Below, in pieces: positions 10,400 through 20,808 of a stretch of 64,000 nt of DNA. The notes under the pieces were generated by a model that saw only the letters and a program-made list of their open reading frames with translations, ran no database searches and had not been told where the DNA came from. Made by a program: the position numbers and the translations under genes. Each line of letters opens with the position of its first letter. The first letter of the stretch is position 1. This DNA is from Polyporus tsugae (lineage: Eukaryota; Basidiomycota; Agaricomycetes; Polyporales; Polyporaceae): the NCBI GenBank assembly GCA_024305745.1, contig JAHRBS010000004.1, positions 4,836,001 to 4,900,000 on the forward strand. Reading direction: 5' to 3'.

Positions 10400-13300
10400 A
10401 TGCCAAAGATCCCTTCACGAACAGTCACTGTTTCTCTCGACCCGACACTCGTCAACCATCCGAGGCATCGGGATAGTGGGGGAACGCCCGCGGACCATGG
10501 TCCGACACCGTCGTATCAGCTCACTATCGAACAAGTCGCCGCGCAGTATGAAGCCGACACTGAAGCGGGCCTGACCGATGCGCAAGCGGCGGAGCGCCTT
10601 CAGCGATATGGCCCAAATGAACTCCAGGGCGGCGAGGGAGTGAGTTGGGTGCGAGTGCTGATGTCGCAAATAGGTCTGTTTGTTCGTCATCCTGCTGGGA
10701 GTGTACCGACTCGTGCATTTATTTTAGTTAATGCTATGGTGCTTGTCATGATCATCGCGCTGATCGTCTCGTTCGCGATCCGTTCATGGATAGAAGGCGG
10801 CGTCATAGCTGGTACGTTTGCCATCTTCTACTCGAGTTTCGAGGAGGTGTAGATCCCAACCAACTTCCTGCTCTACAGGTGTTATCTTGCTCAACGTTGT
10901 CGTGGGCTTCATGCAGCAGTACACGGCCGAGCAGACAATGTACATGATCCGCTTTGGTCTTCTGTTTTCAGGGCCTGACGTTCGCTCCAGGGACTCACTC
11001 CGTTCCCTCGCATCACCCTCAGCATCCGTCGTCGGTAACTCCCGCAGCATGGGCATCTCCTCCTCTCAACTCGTCCCCGGAGACATCGTCGTCCTCAAGA
11101 CGGGGGATGTCGTCCCCGCCGACCTCCGCCTCTTCGACGCGATGAACTTCGAGGTCGACGAGTCGCTCCTCACCGGCGAGTCCATCCCCGTCGCCAAACA
11201 CGCCGCCGAGCGCTACAAATCCGACATCGCCGTCGGCGACCGCCTGAACATGGCGCACTCGTCCAGCACCGTCACCAAGGGCCGCGCACAGGGCCTCGTC
11301 GTCGCGACGGGGATGCAAACTGAGATCGGCGCCATCGCGGCGAGTCTGCAGGGCAGCGGCGGGACGAAGGTGCGCAAGGTCCGGCGGAACGAGGAGGGCA
11401 AGAAACTCTTCCACTACTACATCTCTGCGTACGCCCTCACCGTGGTCGACAACGTCGGTCGCTTCCTTGGCGTAAATGTCGGCACGCCGCTTCAGCGCCG
11501 GTTGAGCCAGCTCGCGGTGGGACTGTTCGTCGTCGCGGTCGTGTTTGCGCTGGTCGTCGCTGCTGCGAATCGGTTCGTTAATAATCGCGAGGTCATTATC
11601 TACGCGGTCTCGACTGGTGCGTACGTTCATGTGTTCGATGTCTACCGCGTTGCTGACCGGGGTATTGGTTACGTTCAGGACTTTGCATGATCCCAGCCTC
11701 CTTGATCGTCGTGCTGACGATCACGTTCGCGATCAGCATGAAGCGTATGGCCGCGCGCCATGTCATTGTACGGAAGCTCGACTCTATTGAGGCTCTCGGG
11801 GCCGTTAGCGACGTCTGCTCGGACAAGACTGGTAAGTTTTAACATCGTCGGCAGCTCGTCATTCATGGAGGCCACTTACGTCAAATCGAATACTACAGGT
11901 ACCTTGACCCAAGGCCGGATGGTCGCGCGTGTTGTCTGGGTGCCCTCGGTAGGGACCTGGACGCTGGAAGACTCGCGCGATCCCTTCAATCATCATGACG
12001 GCAAGTTGGTCTTCGACGAAGGACGCACACACTCCCCATCGCCAAATAACGATGGAGGATGTGGCTCGAAAGTCACACCGGGCCCGGAACTCGGTGCGCT
12101 CTTGGAGTGCGCCGCCCTTTGTAACATTGCTTCCGTCTTCGAGGAGCACGACGCTTCGCAGGACGAAAAGCGGCCTGCCAAAACCTGGGCAGCGCGCGGA
12201 GACCCCACTGAGATGTACGTCCATGACCGTCGTGTTCCACTCTACATATTGCCGACTAAACGTACACAGTGCATTGCAGGTCCTTGCGCACCGGTTCTCG
12301 CACGGACGGCCACAGCTCATCGAACAGGGCTACGAGGAGCTCGCCGAATACCCGTTCTCGTCCCAACTGAAACGCATGACTGTCATATTCCGCCGTCCTC
12401 GTCCTCCGCACGGAGGAGCCAAGGGAGCCATACCTGCATCCTGTGCTGCGCTTATGAAGGGCGCGGTTGAGCGTGTGCTTGAGGTGTGTGTGAGTATCCG
12501 GACGCCTGAGGGTGACCGCGCGATCAAGGCGGTGGACCGGGGCGAGATCATGCACAATGTGGATAGGATGGCGGAGTCAGGCTTGCGGGTGCTCGCGCTC
12601 GCGGGGCGGGCGTGGGAGGGCAGTGCTGAGGGTGTTGAGAGAGACGAGGTCGAGAAGGATATGGTGTTCTTCGGGCTGGTCGGGATATACGACCCTCCGC
12701 GTGCGTAATGGTCTTTGCCATTTGGCTCGACATTTAGCTCGAGGGTGCGGCTAACATACGTGAGCGCATTTAGGCACTGAATCGTGCCTTGCGGTCGAAG
12801 ACTGCCGGCGAGCGGGCATCGTCGTGCACATGCTTACTGGCGACCATCCGAGCACGGCGACGGCGATCGCGAAGGAGATTGGTATTATCGAGGACAAGGA
12901 CGTGGCGCGCATGCCGAAACACACCGTTGTTACTGCGTCCGAGTTCGATAGGCTCTCCGACGGAGAGATAGACGAGATGGAGGAGCTGCCGAGGGTGATC
13001 GGGCGGTGCTCTCCAGAGACGAAGGTCAGGATGATTGAGACGCTGCACAGGAGGAAGAGGTTCGCCGCGATGAGTGAGTGGATCTTCCATTGGCCGACGG
13101 TGAATTGCGCTGACGGTGTACTATTCTCGTTGCAACTGTCTAGCTGGGGATGGCGTGAACGACAGCCCTAGCCTGTCGCGCGCAGATGTTGGTATTGGCA
13201 TGGGTAGTGGTTCCGACGTTGCGAAGAATGCTTCTGGTATGTCTGTATTCGTCTCTTGTATATATTCTTATTCTTTGGTTCCTGACGTCGTTCTCCAGAT

Positions 13301-14315
13301 ATCGTGTTGACGGACGATAATTTCGCGTCCATCATTGCCGCGATTCGCGAGGGCCGGCGTTCGTTCGACAACATCAAGTCATTTGCGCTCCACCTTCTCG
13401 CAGGAAACGTCGGCCAGGCTATCGTTCTGATGGTCGGCCTCGCATTCAAGGACCAGGAGCGGCTGTCTGTCTTCCCTCTCAGCCCAGTCGAAGTGTTGTG
13501 GATTGTTGTTGTGACCTCCGGTCCGCCCGCGATGGGCTTGGGTATGCAGGAAGCCGCTGCGAACGTCATGCGCCGTCCGCCTCACGATGCGCGTCGTGGT
13601 ATTCTGACGATAGGTAAGTCCTGGCCTAGGGGGGCGGGTGCGTGCATGTTCGTCGCGCTAATTTGTGGAGTAGAGCTGCTCACCGACATGATCGCCTATG
13701 GCTTTATCATCGGTGCGATCTCCCTGTCTTCCTTTGTTCTCGTCGTCTGGGGATTCGGTGGTGGGGACCTCGGCGCGGGAGGCTGCAACAACTCGCGCGA
13801 GGGGTGCGAGATCGTCTTCCGAGCACGCGCGACGTGCTTCGCGACTACTAGCTGGCTGTGTCTTCTCCTCGCGTGGGAGATGCTGGACATGCGCCGGAGC
13901 ATTTTCTGGATACACCCGGGGGTTAAGAACGCATGGACGCAGTGGACGAAGGACCTGTGGGCTAACCAGGTGTTGTTCTGGGTGGGTGCATTTCCACTGA
14001 TGTTGTAGTGACCTGCCGCTGACCGCTGGTTTCTTATAGTCTGTTGTCCTTGGATTTGTGGGCACCTTGGTGGTGGTCTATCTCCCGGTCATCAACGACA
14101 AGGTCTTTCTGCATGCTCCAATTAGTTGGGAGGTACGTGTGTTCTCGCACGATGAGTGTAGAAAGCACGTGCTGATCGGAAGCGGTGTGTAGTGGGGCAT
14201 TATCTTCATCGGCGCATTAATCTTCCTCGTGTGCGTTGAGGTCTGGAAGTTCGCGAAACGCCTGTATTTCAGGCGCGAGATGGGAGCCTTGGTTCCCGAG
14301 AATGCGCAACCATAG
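10400..14315 (+). CDS. ENA1: P-type IID (ENA) Na+/K+ efflux ATPase
   Basis: Pumps sodium (and potassium) out across the plasma membrane at the cost of ATP; supports salt and alkaline-pH tolerance in fungi. Thirteen exons: 10400-10673, 10728-10811, 10879-10939, 10991-11616, 11679-11831, 11899-12214, 12270-12700, 12774-13073, 13144-13236, 13299-13613, 13674-13981, 14040-14132, 14193-14315. They join in frame to 1058 residues, close to the family length. Visible in order: a cation-ATPase N-terminal domain ([18 protein letters not shown]), an actuator TGES at about 201, the phosphorylation site SDKTGTLT at about 397, KGAVERV in the nucleotide domain, MLTGDHP, and the hinge TGDGVNDSP near 748. The last exons are hydrophobic. 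AEQTM-DSLRSL and SMIP-like sequence near the fourth helix favour the IID class over calcium pumps. Two introns cut conserved motifs: one inside the DKTG glycine codon, one at TGDG. Confidence 0.92.
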
Positions 14316-14642
14316 GTACAGGAGCTCCTTGCCGGCAGTGCTTACACCGCAGTTTTGGGGTGATCGTGGTTGCGAAGAGTACTGAGTCAGGGCACCCAGT
14401 CTTATATGAGTTCGACGTAAAACCCTGGGCCAAAGTCCGATGTAATGTGTGATGTGTCACGCTTCATACTAGAGTGTGACCGGCCTCCAACCGTGACAGT
14501 GGCCTTCAAGAAGTGGCTCTTGCCCTTGGAGTTTCCGCATGCGCGTCATCGGGACCACTCGTCATTTCGTCATACTTAAGTCGTCCACCATGGATAGGGG
14601 CCAACAACACCCACTGCTTTCCTCCTGTTCAGGATCTCTCGA
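14316..14642. other. Intergenic region between the ATPase and DUF3292 genes
   Basis: 327 bp holding the 3' flank of one gene and the promoter of the next. No distinct element recognised. Confidence 0.4.
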
Positions 14643-17600
14643 ATGGAGCGCTCAGACAACGTTTCTCAGCTCGACGGCCTTCCTCGTCATTGGCCACAAC
14701 AGGGCATCAACAGTGACCAAGGACGAGCTGCCACCACTCAAGCCGCCCCCGGAGAAAACGCTCAAATAGACCCAAATTCTCTACCCTCTGATCATAGTCA
14801 TCCTCCTCCGCCTATTCCAGTTGTCACAGGCAAAGGGCCGCCGGATTCACCGCCTGAAAATGGTGCAAGCCATGGTGGCGAGCTCGTGGCCTCCCCCGAG
14901 ATCCTCAGCAAGCATCTTCCTGAAGAACTGAAGGCACTCGAGCATACCGACAACCCAGACGACCTCAAGGAACACCTAGCTACCGTCACGCCCATTTCCA
15001 GCAAGCGCACAACCTCAGCCGTGCTCGAAGACCCGGGAATCAAAGACTTAGGATGGAGAGAAGACGTTCAGCGGCCTGTTCAGCTCATCCGTGGTGTCCC
15101 CAACGAGAGCCTGTTCATGCTCGTTCGGCGTTTCAACAAGGTGAGTAATGTGTCTAGTTTGGTTCATATGCATTCCTGGCGTCGCATCCGTTCGCGGCGT
15201 CCCATAGTCTCGAAACCGGACGCTTCAGGACACGTCTTAGAAATGAAAATAGGACGTGTCCTCAACGTCCGGTGATTTCGCGAGTCCTTCACTTTTGCGA
15301 GGGACCCCAACCAAACTTGGACTGCGCGCGCCGATAGGCGCATTGGTCGCGCGAGCTCTCTCCGATAGCCTGGTGTATGCATGGGCATCGCCATATGTTG
15401 CGATGAAGACACAACCCTACGTGCCACGTAAGGGGAAAGCCGCTAGCACTTGATGCTTATATGCGTACTTTCGAGTGTCGCTTCGCGCAGACACTTGACC
15501 CAAGTCGTGCAGTGCCCGCATACAGCTAGGTTCTGTTTGGAGAGCGTTCGCGTAACAAGAGTGCGCCCGTCTGCGCGCGTGGGCCCAGTCAAGGCTTGGC
15601 GCGGGCCGTCGCGAAGGGGTTGAAGCCGCAATCGTACATGAAAGGACTCGGACGGATGGAAAGGATTTATGCTGCCATCGCGTATAGATATAAACTGTCC
15701 GTATCCGCTGGAATAGCGTCATCGGGTGGCTACCTTTTTTGCTGGTGGCATATTTCCTCGTTGGGTCCGTTGTCTAACCCTTTGTCACTCGTTAGAAAGT
15801 ACAGCACGTCCGGGCTATTCCTCCCCCTCCACTAGGCCTCCTCGACCTTGATATTGCCACAGATGAAGAGTTCTCGCCTGACAAACTCCGTGCCAACCTC
15901 GAACGGCTTTACATGACAGTCGTAAGTACTAATAGGATGCACTCAGTTCGCTCTTCACGGTTCGAATAATACAGATCGTGAGCGGGGCCGCGTTTGGGAA
16001 GCACATCGCCCGCCTTCGCTCGTGGAACGAGCCGCGCCGTACCACCGCGTTTGTTCTGGTCAGGTCATTTTTGCGCACCATGTATCACTAGTACTTACGA
16101 GCCCGGATTAGGTGTATTTCTTCTCTTGGTATCTTAACCTGTTGTCGGCGGTCCTGTTTTCCACCCTCCTCATTCTCATGTTTTGCCCTCCCTCTCGGCG
16201 CACGCTCTTCCCTCCCGCACCGCTTGCCGCCGTCAGCGCGACGACCGGTAATCTGCAGGTTCCCCGCGCGGGGGGTCTCGGCTCGGACGACTCCCTGACT
16301 GGCGCGCCCGAGGCGCACCGCGGCGAAGCGGTGGAGCAGGAAGCGTCTCACTTTGTCGCGTCCATCGCCGCGATCGGCACAGGTACCGTCCTCGGCCAGG
16401 GTGGCGCTCCGAAGCGCAAGAAAGGCGAGGCGCGTGGGGATGTGGTCAGCGACAATGCTGGGGAGATGGGGACGGAGGTCGACCAAGGGTCGCACACGAG
16501 TGACGACTCGTTTGCCGGCGCGCTGCCGGACCCGAGCGACCTTGCGCTGAAGGCGAAGAACGTGAAGGACACGGCGAACGTGCCGGGTGGCGAGGAAGAC
16601 CCCGCGGCGCAGGTCGCGAAGAAGAGCGTGGAAGGCGCGATGTGGGAGAAGATGCGGCCGGTTATGAGGACGCTAGCGGATGTCGCGGATGGGTGGGAGA
16701 GGTTCGCGAAGTGAGTGCTTGTGCGGTGTATTTGCCAATGGAAATTGACAGGTCGGTCGACACAGTGCACTGGAACCTGCTCCACCGTTCCCGAAGTACG
16801 AGGCACGGTTCCGGCTGGCTGCTGTGGTCGTCCCTCTGCTCGTCACTTCTTTCACCATCCCTGCTGAGGTCGCCCTCCGTGGGACGTCATTCCTCATTGG
16901 TCTCCTTTTGTTCTCGCAGCCGGTCCTCTCGAGGGCCTTTGACGAGCTCAACCACCGAGTCCGCACTGGCGTAAGCACGTAGAACTCAGGAGGTCAGTAC
17001 AATCATCACGTCGTATGCTGCAGGTGCTAACAACGTGTGCAGGACAATCCTCAGAGGGGTCCCCACTAATGCCCAGCTCACGCTTACCCTGCTGCGTATC
17101 GCGGAGCAAGCCAAGGCCCCGCTCCCTCCTCCTCCCATCCCACGTCCCTACCAGACTGTCAACGCTGCTCGGGCGGCGAGTCCGGGTGTCTCGCATCCGC
17201 CAGAAGCGGCGGAGCAGCTCAAGGAGCGCGACTTTGCATTCGACGCGGAGAACTACGAAGTTGAAGGTGTCAAGGGTGAACACGAGGGCTCCGTCGCGCA
17301 GTCGGAGGGTGAGTCCTTGACGGACGATGATGGCGCGGACCGTGAGAGCGTCGAGGGCGGGAGCGACAAGGGCACGAACGGGAAGAAGACGCGCCGGTCG
17401 AAACTGGTCGGGTTCCTGAAGAAGACGACGCGCGCGGGTGTGGGCGGCGTCCTTGGCGTCGACCACCTCAAGGCGAAGGTCGGGGACGAGCATGCGAAGC
17501 GCAGGCTCGGCGCCGCCGTGCCCCGGAAAGGTGTCGAGGATGCGGTGGACGTGCGTACAGACCAGCCGCAAAGGCCGGTGGACGAGCGGGAGGTCGAGAA

Positions 17601-17985
17601 GGAGATGGGGGAGGGGGCGATGGAGAGGGAGGGCCCGACGAGCTTCTCGGCGAGGGTGCATGGGAGGAAGGGGCTGATGTTGGTCGTGTCAAGCGCGGCG
17701 TCACCGTGCGTCTCGTTCGTCGCGGAGAAGTTGCTCCGCGGGGCGGAGGGGATCGAGGGCGAGTTCTCGGTGGGCGTCGCGGACATTGTGGCGCTGAGGA
17801 AGATGGGCGGGTTCGGGTGGAAGGGGAAGTTGGTCGTCGGGTGGGCGACGGGGCGAGACGTGTTGGACGGGCTGGAGATTGTGGACCGGTGGGGCGGGCG
17901 GAGGGTTATCACTGCGGTGAAGGGGCGGGACGAGCTGTTCAATCGGTTGATTGCGATGGGTGCGCAGAAGTGGGAGTGTATCTGA
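14643..17985 (+). CDS. DUF3292-family membrane protein
   Basis: Fungal protein of unknown function. Six exons (14643-15140, 15796-15921, 15975-16058, 16112-16710, 16766-16968, 17024-17985) give about 823 residues. The N-terminus is Pro/Ser-rich and disordered. Then come GVPNESLFMLVRRFNK and a first membrane segment at about 237-260 (YFFSWYLNLLSAVLFSTLL). An acidic loop precedes a second hydrophobic pair near 454-490 and the conserved ILRGVPTNAQLTLTLLRI. The C-terminal half has GRKGLMLVV and a compact domain ending in MGAQKWECI. I assign DUF3292 from memory of the NES-x(2)-LVRRFNK and GVPTNAQLTLTLLR blocks. Two oddities: intron 1 is 653 nt, ten times its neighbours, and holds a hairpin. The junction of exons 5 and 6 has no in-frame GT-AG solution and works only with a GC donor at 16969, so that splice is uncertain. 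Confidence 0.75.
15216..15272. repeat. Hairpin inside DUF3292 intron 1
   Basis: Arms CCGGACG-CTTC-AGGACACGTC and GACGTGTCCT-CAA-CGTCCGG are reverse complements apart from a small internal bulge. They form about 17 paired bases around a 16-nt A-rich loop. This may be the core of a miniature inverted-repeat element that enlarged the intron. Confidence 0.7.
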
Positions 17986-18263
17986 GTGTACATGAGTTGG
18001 ATCCAGAGAGCAAGGGCTGTGTATGATACGAGCTTCGTGGTCCGTTGTACCTCAGATGGACTCATGTCTATAACTGCGCTGCAGATGTGCTTCTAGTTGT
18101 AGCCTAGGAAAGTCCTACTCCCGGGGCCCGGCGGCCCGGTGGCCGAGTCAATTTTCTTCAGCGTCCAACTGCCAGTCTCACCTCACCTCACCTTTGTCGC
18201 TGACGTCCAACTGGCCTCCATGATGGCAGCGAGGACAACCACATCCGCCCCTCTTCTCTCGTC

Positions 18264-19212
18264 ATGAACTCGCTTCTGTACTACACTGTCAGTATGACAC
18301 GTCCTTGCACGAACACCCCCGCGTCCCTCTCAAGTAGGTAGAGCCAGTCAAGCTGGATGCCGCCATTCGACGGGCCATCGCCTACGAGCTCTCGGGTCAA
18401 GATCGGACTAATCCAAGTGAGTAACCTCTTGCAACTCGGCAGTATTGCAATGCGTGGGAGCGTATGAGTATGTGCGATGCCCTATCGGCTTGATCTTTGG
18501 GAGCCATTCGTTGGTGACTCGAAGGCGGGGGGGCGGGCCCCTTCCCGTGACAGCAGCTCGAGACAAACCTCTCTAAAATCTCAGTACCATTCATCGCGGC
18601 AACGTCACGTTGTTGACACGCCGGGTGTTTTGCGTGAGGTTTTGATGCACGCACGAGTGCATCTACCCCAAACTACGGGATCGCGCGGCTACGCCCGCAC
18701 GATCCCCCTACGAACTCAATGATGCACGCACCAGCTGTGTGCATCTATTGCCAACATACGGAGTCGTGCAGGTACGCCTGCACGACTCTACGATCGATAT
18801 ACGGAGTCGCGCGGCTATGCCTGCACGACTCTACGACGAATATACGGAGTTGCGTGGGGACGCCTGCACGACTCTGCGACCAATATACGGAGTTGCGCGG
18901 CTACGCCTGCACAATTCTACGACCAATATCAATCTCGCAGTCGTTAACGACAGCGAGATTCCACTCGCCCCGTGCGGATGTGTTGCAACACATCCGCATT
19001 GGCCTGCGTACGCCAGCGCAGTATCGTCTCTGTTGCAACGTTATCGAGTACGAGGGGCATCCATCTCTACGCTCTCAGTTGTTTTCGGCGTTGGAGTTCT
19101 CTGACCTTTTCTTCGTTTTCCAGGTTCAGTCCATCTCGCGACCTTATCAAGCTGGCTGGATCCCACAGTCATTGCCCCTTCCGTAGCCTTAAAAGGTCCT
19201 CTGCTACAGTAA
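18264..19212 (+). CDS. Unidentified short gene, possibly decayed
   Basis: A chain of signals suggests three exons: 18264-18287 (MNSLLYYT), 18338-18416 and 19124-19212. Intron 1 runs 18288-18337. Intron 2 runs 18417-19123 and ends in a strong pyrimidine tract plus CAG. The joined reading is about 63 residues: VEPVKLDAAIRRAIAYELSG from exon 2 continues into SVHLATLSSWLDPTVIAP from exon 3, then TAA. The composition is protein-like but I recognise no family. Past the stop the same frame stays open for about 180 nt with a hydrophobic stretch (YAVAVALLVSCL). The real protein may therefore be longer, with the TAA a disabling mutation or an exon missed. Intron 2 holds the tandem repeat and palindromes described below. 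Confidence 0.3.
18756..18927 (+). repeat. Four tandem copies of a 43-bp palindromic repeat
   Basis: Units start at 18756, 18799, 18842 and 18885, exactly 43 bp apart. A degenerate unit near 18670 precedes them. Each unit contains an inverted repeat; in the first it is perfect (18761-18788, arms GAGTCGTGCAGG and CCTGCACGACTC, 4-nt loop). Later units have mismatches in the left arm. There are no unique spacers between units and no neighbouring cas genes, so this is not a CRISPR array. Confidence 0.85.
18931..18960. repeat. 30-bp near-perfect palindrome
   Basis: Centred on GTCGTTAACGAC and extending to AATCTCGC and GCGAGATT at the ends. Only one base pair (A against A) fails to match across 30 bp. 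It directly follows the 43-bp repeats. Confidence 0.85.
18973..18998. repeat. 26-bp perfect palindrome
   Basis: Reads the same on both strands, centred on TGTTGCAACA with GCGGATG and CATCCGC flanks. It is 12 bp from the preceding palindrome. Confidence 0.9.
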
Positions 19213-19494
19213 TGCCAAATATTGGGATCTATGGTATCTGGTTTCAGGAGCATCATGATCCACCCTGGTCGCCCACCAGCTGTGCCGTTCCTTCGGTATT
19301 TAAGAATACGTCCGACATATCTCTCTTATGCCGTTGCCGTTGCGCTCCTTGTATCCTGTCTCGATGATTATATTCGTCCGCGCGCTCATAGCGACTATGG
19401 TATATGCGGATCTCAAGTACGTCTTTACACCTGTATGTCACATCGCAATATGAGGCATATCAGTCACCACCCGAATACATGACGTGCACGGCGG

Positions 19495-19504
19495 GATATA
19501 ATAG
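19495..19504 (+). promoter_or_regulatory. TATA box of the single-pass membrane protein gene
   Basis: GATATAATAG lies 42 nt before the ATG at 19537, the best TATA match in the area. It supports that ATG rather than an upstream start. Confidence 0.45.
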
Positions 19505-19536
19505 AACCTCAGGTGAGTATTGTTGCCCGTCCCACC

Positions 19537-20298
19537 ATGTCGCCTCTTCCCCTCGCTCGTCGATGCTCCTCCACTCAGCCAGCTCTCAAACCCGCTCTTC
19601 TCACTGCAAACCTTCTCGACGCCGAGCATCATAGGAATGTTGGCCGGACTATCAGCATCACTGTTACTGTCACGGAGTGGTACCCCACGCCCCGACCCAC
19701 GTCTGGTGTCACAGGGTATAGCATGCCTAGGATGAGCCGTGACGCAATCATTCCGCCCACGACTGAGCCGCCAACCATCGGGCGTCCAACATCGGAGAGG
19801 TTCGCTTCCCCAACGTCATCTCCCACGAGTGGAGCTTCTTCGGGAATAATGTTCAGGACCGGTCTCGTCGCCGGGGCCGTCTCTGGTGTGCTTATCGTGA
19901 TAGCTGCCGCTGTCATGTACATCATCTGGCGTAGACGGAGATACGTCCGCGCAGCGCTCAGGATAGGGAAGCACGGTAGGCCGTTCACGTGTCTCATATT
20001 TGGCATCTATATTGACGTTAATGTTTTCGTCGTAGGATGTAGGAGCGAGAGACCGAGCATCGAGTCGACATCATCACGCGGTGCCAGGGACAGTACATGG
20101 GGAATCACGCCCTACGATCTCCACACAGAAGACGACGTATGGGAGGACCCGCCACCAAGCTACGACACGCTCGCCGAGTGTGAGACACCGATAACCCCAC
20201 CCGAACCTGCGCTAGTAAGAAAGACGACGACGTGGCAGCAAAACACGTACAGCCGAAGAGACGAGAGCCGGTCACCCTCAACGGGAACTGGTTGCTGA
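19537..20298 (+). CDS. Single-pass membrane protein, Ser/Thr/Pro-rich, PPPSY tail
   Basis: Two exons, 19537-19975 and 20036-20298, separated by a 60-nt intron that is also open in frame; 233 residues when spliced. Residues about 50-105 are rich in Ser, Thr and Pro, as in O-glycosylated surface stalks. A membrane helix (about 108-131, GLVAGAVSGVLIVIAAAVMY) is followed at once by the stop-transfer run RRRR. The roughly 100-residue tail contains EDPPPSYDTL, resembling a PY motif for WW-domain ubiquitin ligases. No clear signal peptide is seen, so the helix may act as signal anchor or an upstream exon may be missing. The architecture resembles Mid2/Wsc-like or other basidiomycete surface proteins, but I recognise no specific family. 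The start codon has good context (CCCACCATG) and a TATA box upstream. Confidence 0.6.
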   Translation: MSPLPLARRCSSTQPALKPALLTANLLDAEHHRNVGRTISITVTVTEWYPTPRPTSGVTGYSMPRMSRDAIIPPTTEPPTIGRPTSERFASPTSSPTSGASSGIMFRTGLVAGAVSGVLIVIAAAVMYIIWRRRRYVRAALRIGKHGRPFTCLIFGIYIDVNVFVVGCRSERPSIESTSSRGARDSTWGITPYDLHTEDDVWEDPPPSYDTLAECETPITPPEPALVRKTTTWQQNTYSRRDESRSPSTGTGC

Positions 20299-20808
20299 GA
20301 CCATCTGGAGACGCGTTGTCGAATCCAAGGTGAGTTCCACGCACTCAGGCGTGACTCAGGCTCAGGGCATGCTCACTAATCTGCGGCCGCTTCAGGTGCT
20401 TTTGCGACGCCCTAGAGGCGCACAACACTATTCAATCGGACCTCTCGCTCCTTCCCTAGACATTACCAAACCTACGCATAACCGCCGGCTAGAGCACGCT
20501 CGTTTGTTTCCCCGCCTTCCGACACCCGCTCGTTTTCGCTCGACACGCATTACATCCTGGGCACTCAATGTATCCTTATACTTACACTTACATCATTCAT
20601 TCATACATACATACATACATACATACATACATACATACATACATACATACGACTTACGTCGGCATTTTGTACTCTAGTATCGTCGTCCTTCGAGCTCGGG
20701 GAGCTCGTAATAGATCTATAGAAATAGAACGGAACAGCCTTGTTTCGCGCAGCGCATAATAGCGCATAGTATGAGTCCGAAGAAGGATTATCATTCTCAT
20801 CGACTACA
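20299..20808. other. Intergenic region with microsatellite
   Basis: 3' flank of the membrane-protein gene, then a CATA microsatellite and about 150 bp before the end of the dehydrogenase pseudogene. No gene seen. Confidence 0.45.
20592..20650. repeat. CATA microsatellite
   Basis: Two CATT units are followed by about thirteen uninterrupted CATA units. It is probably length-polymorphic between strains. Confidence 0.95.

Noticed and set aside
18756..18927. CRISPR-like array
   Set aside because: Units are directly adjacent at a 43-bp period with no unique spacers, and the host is a eukaryote.
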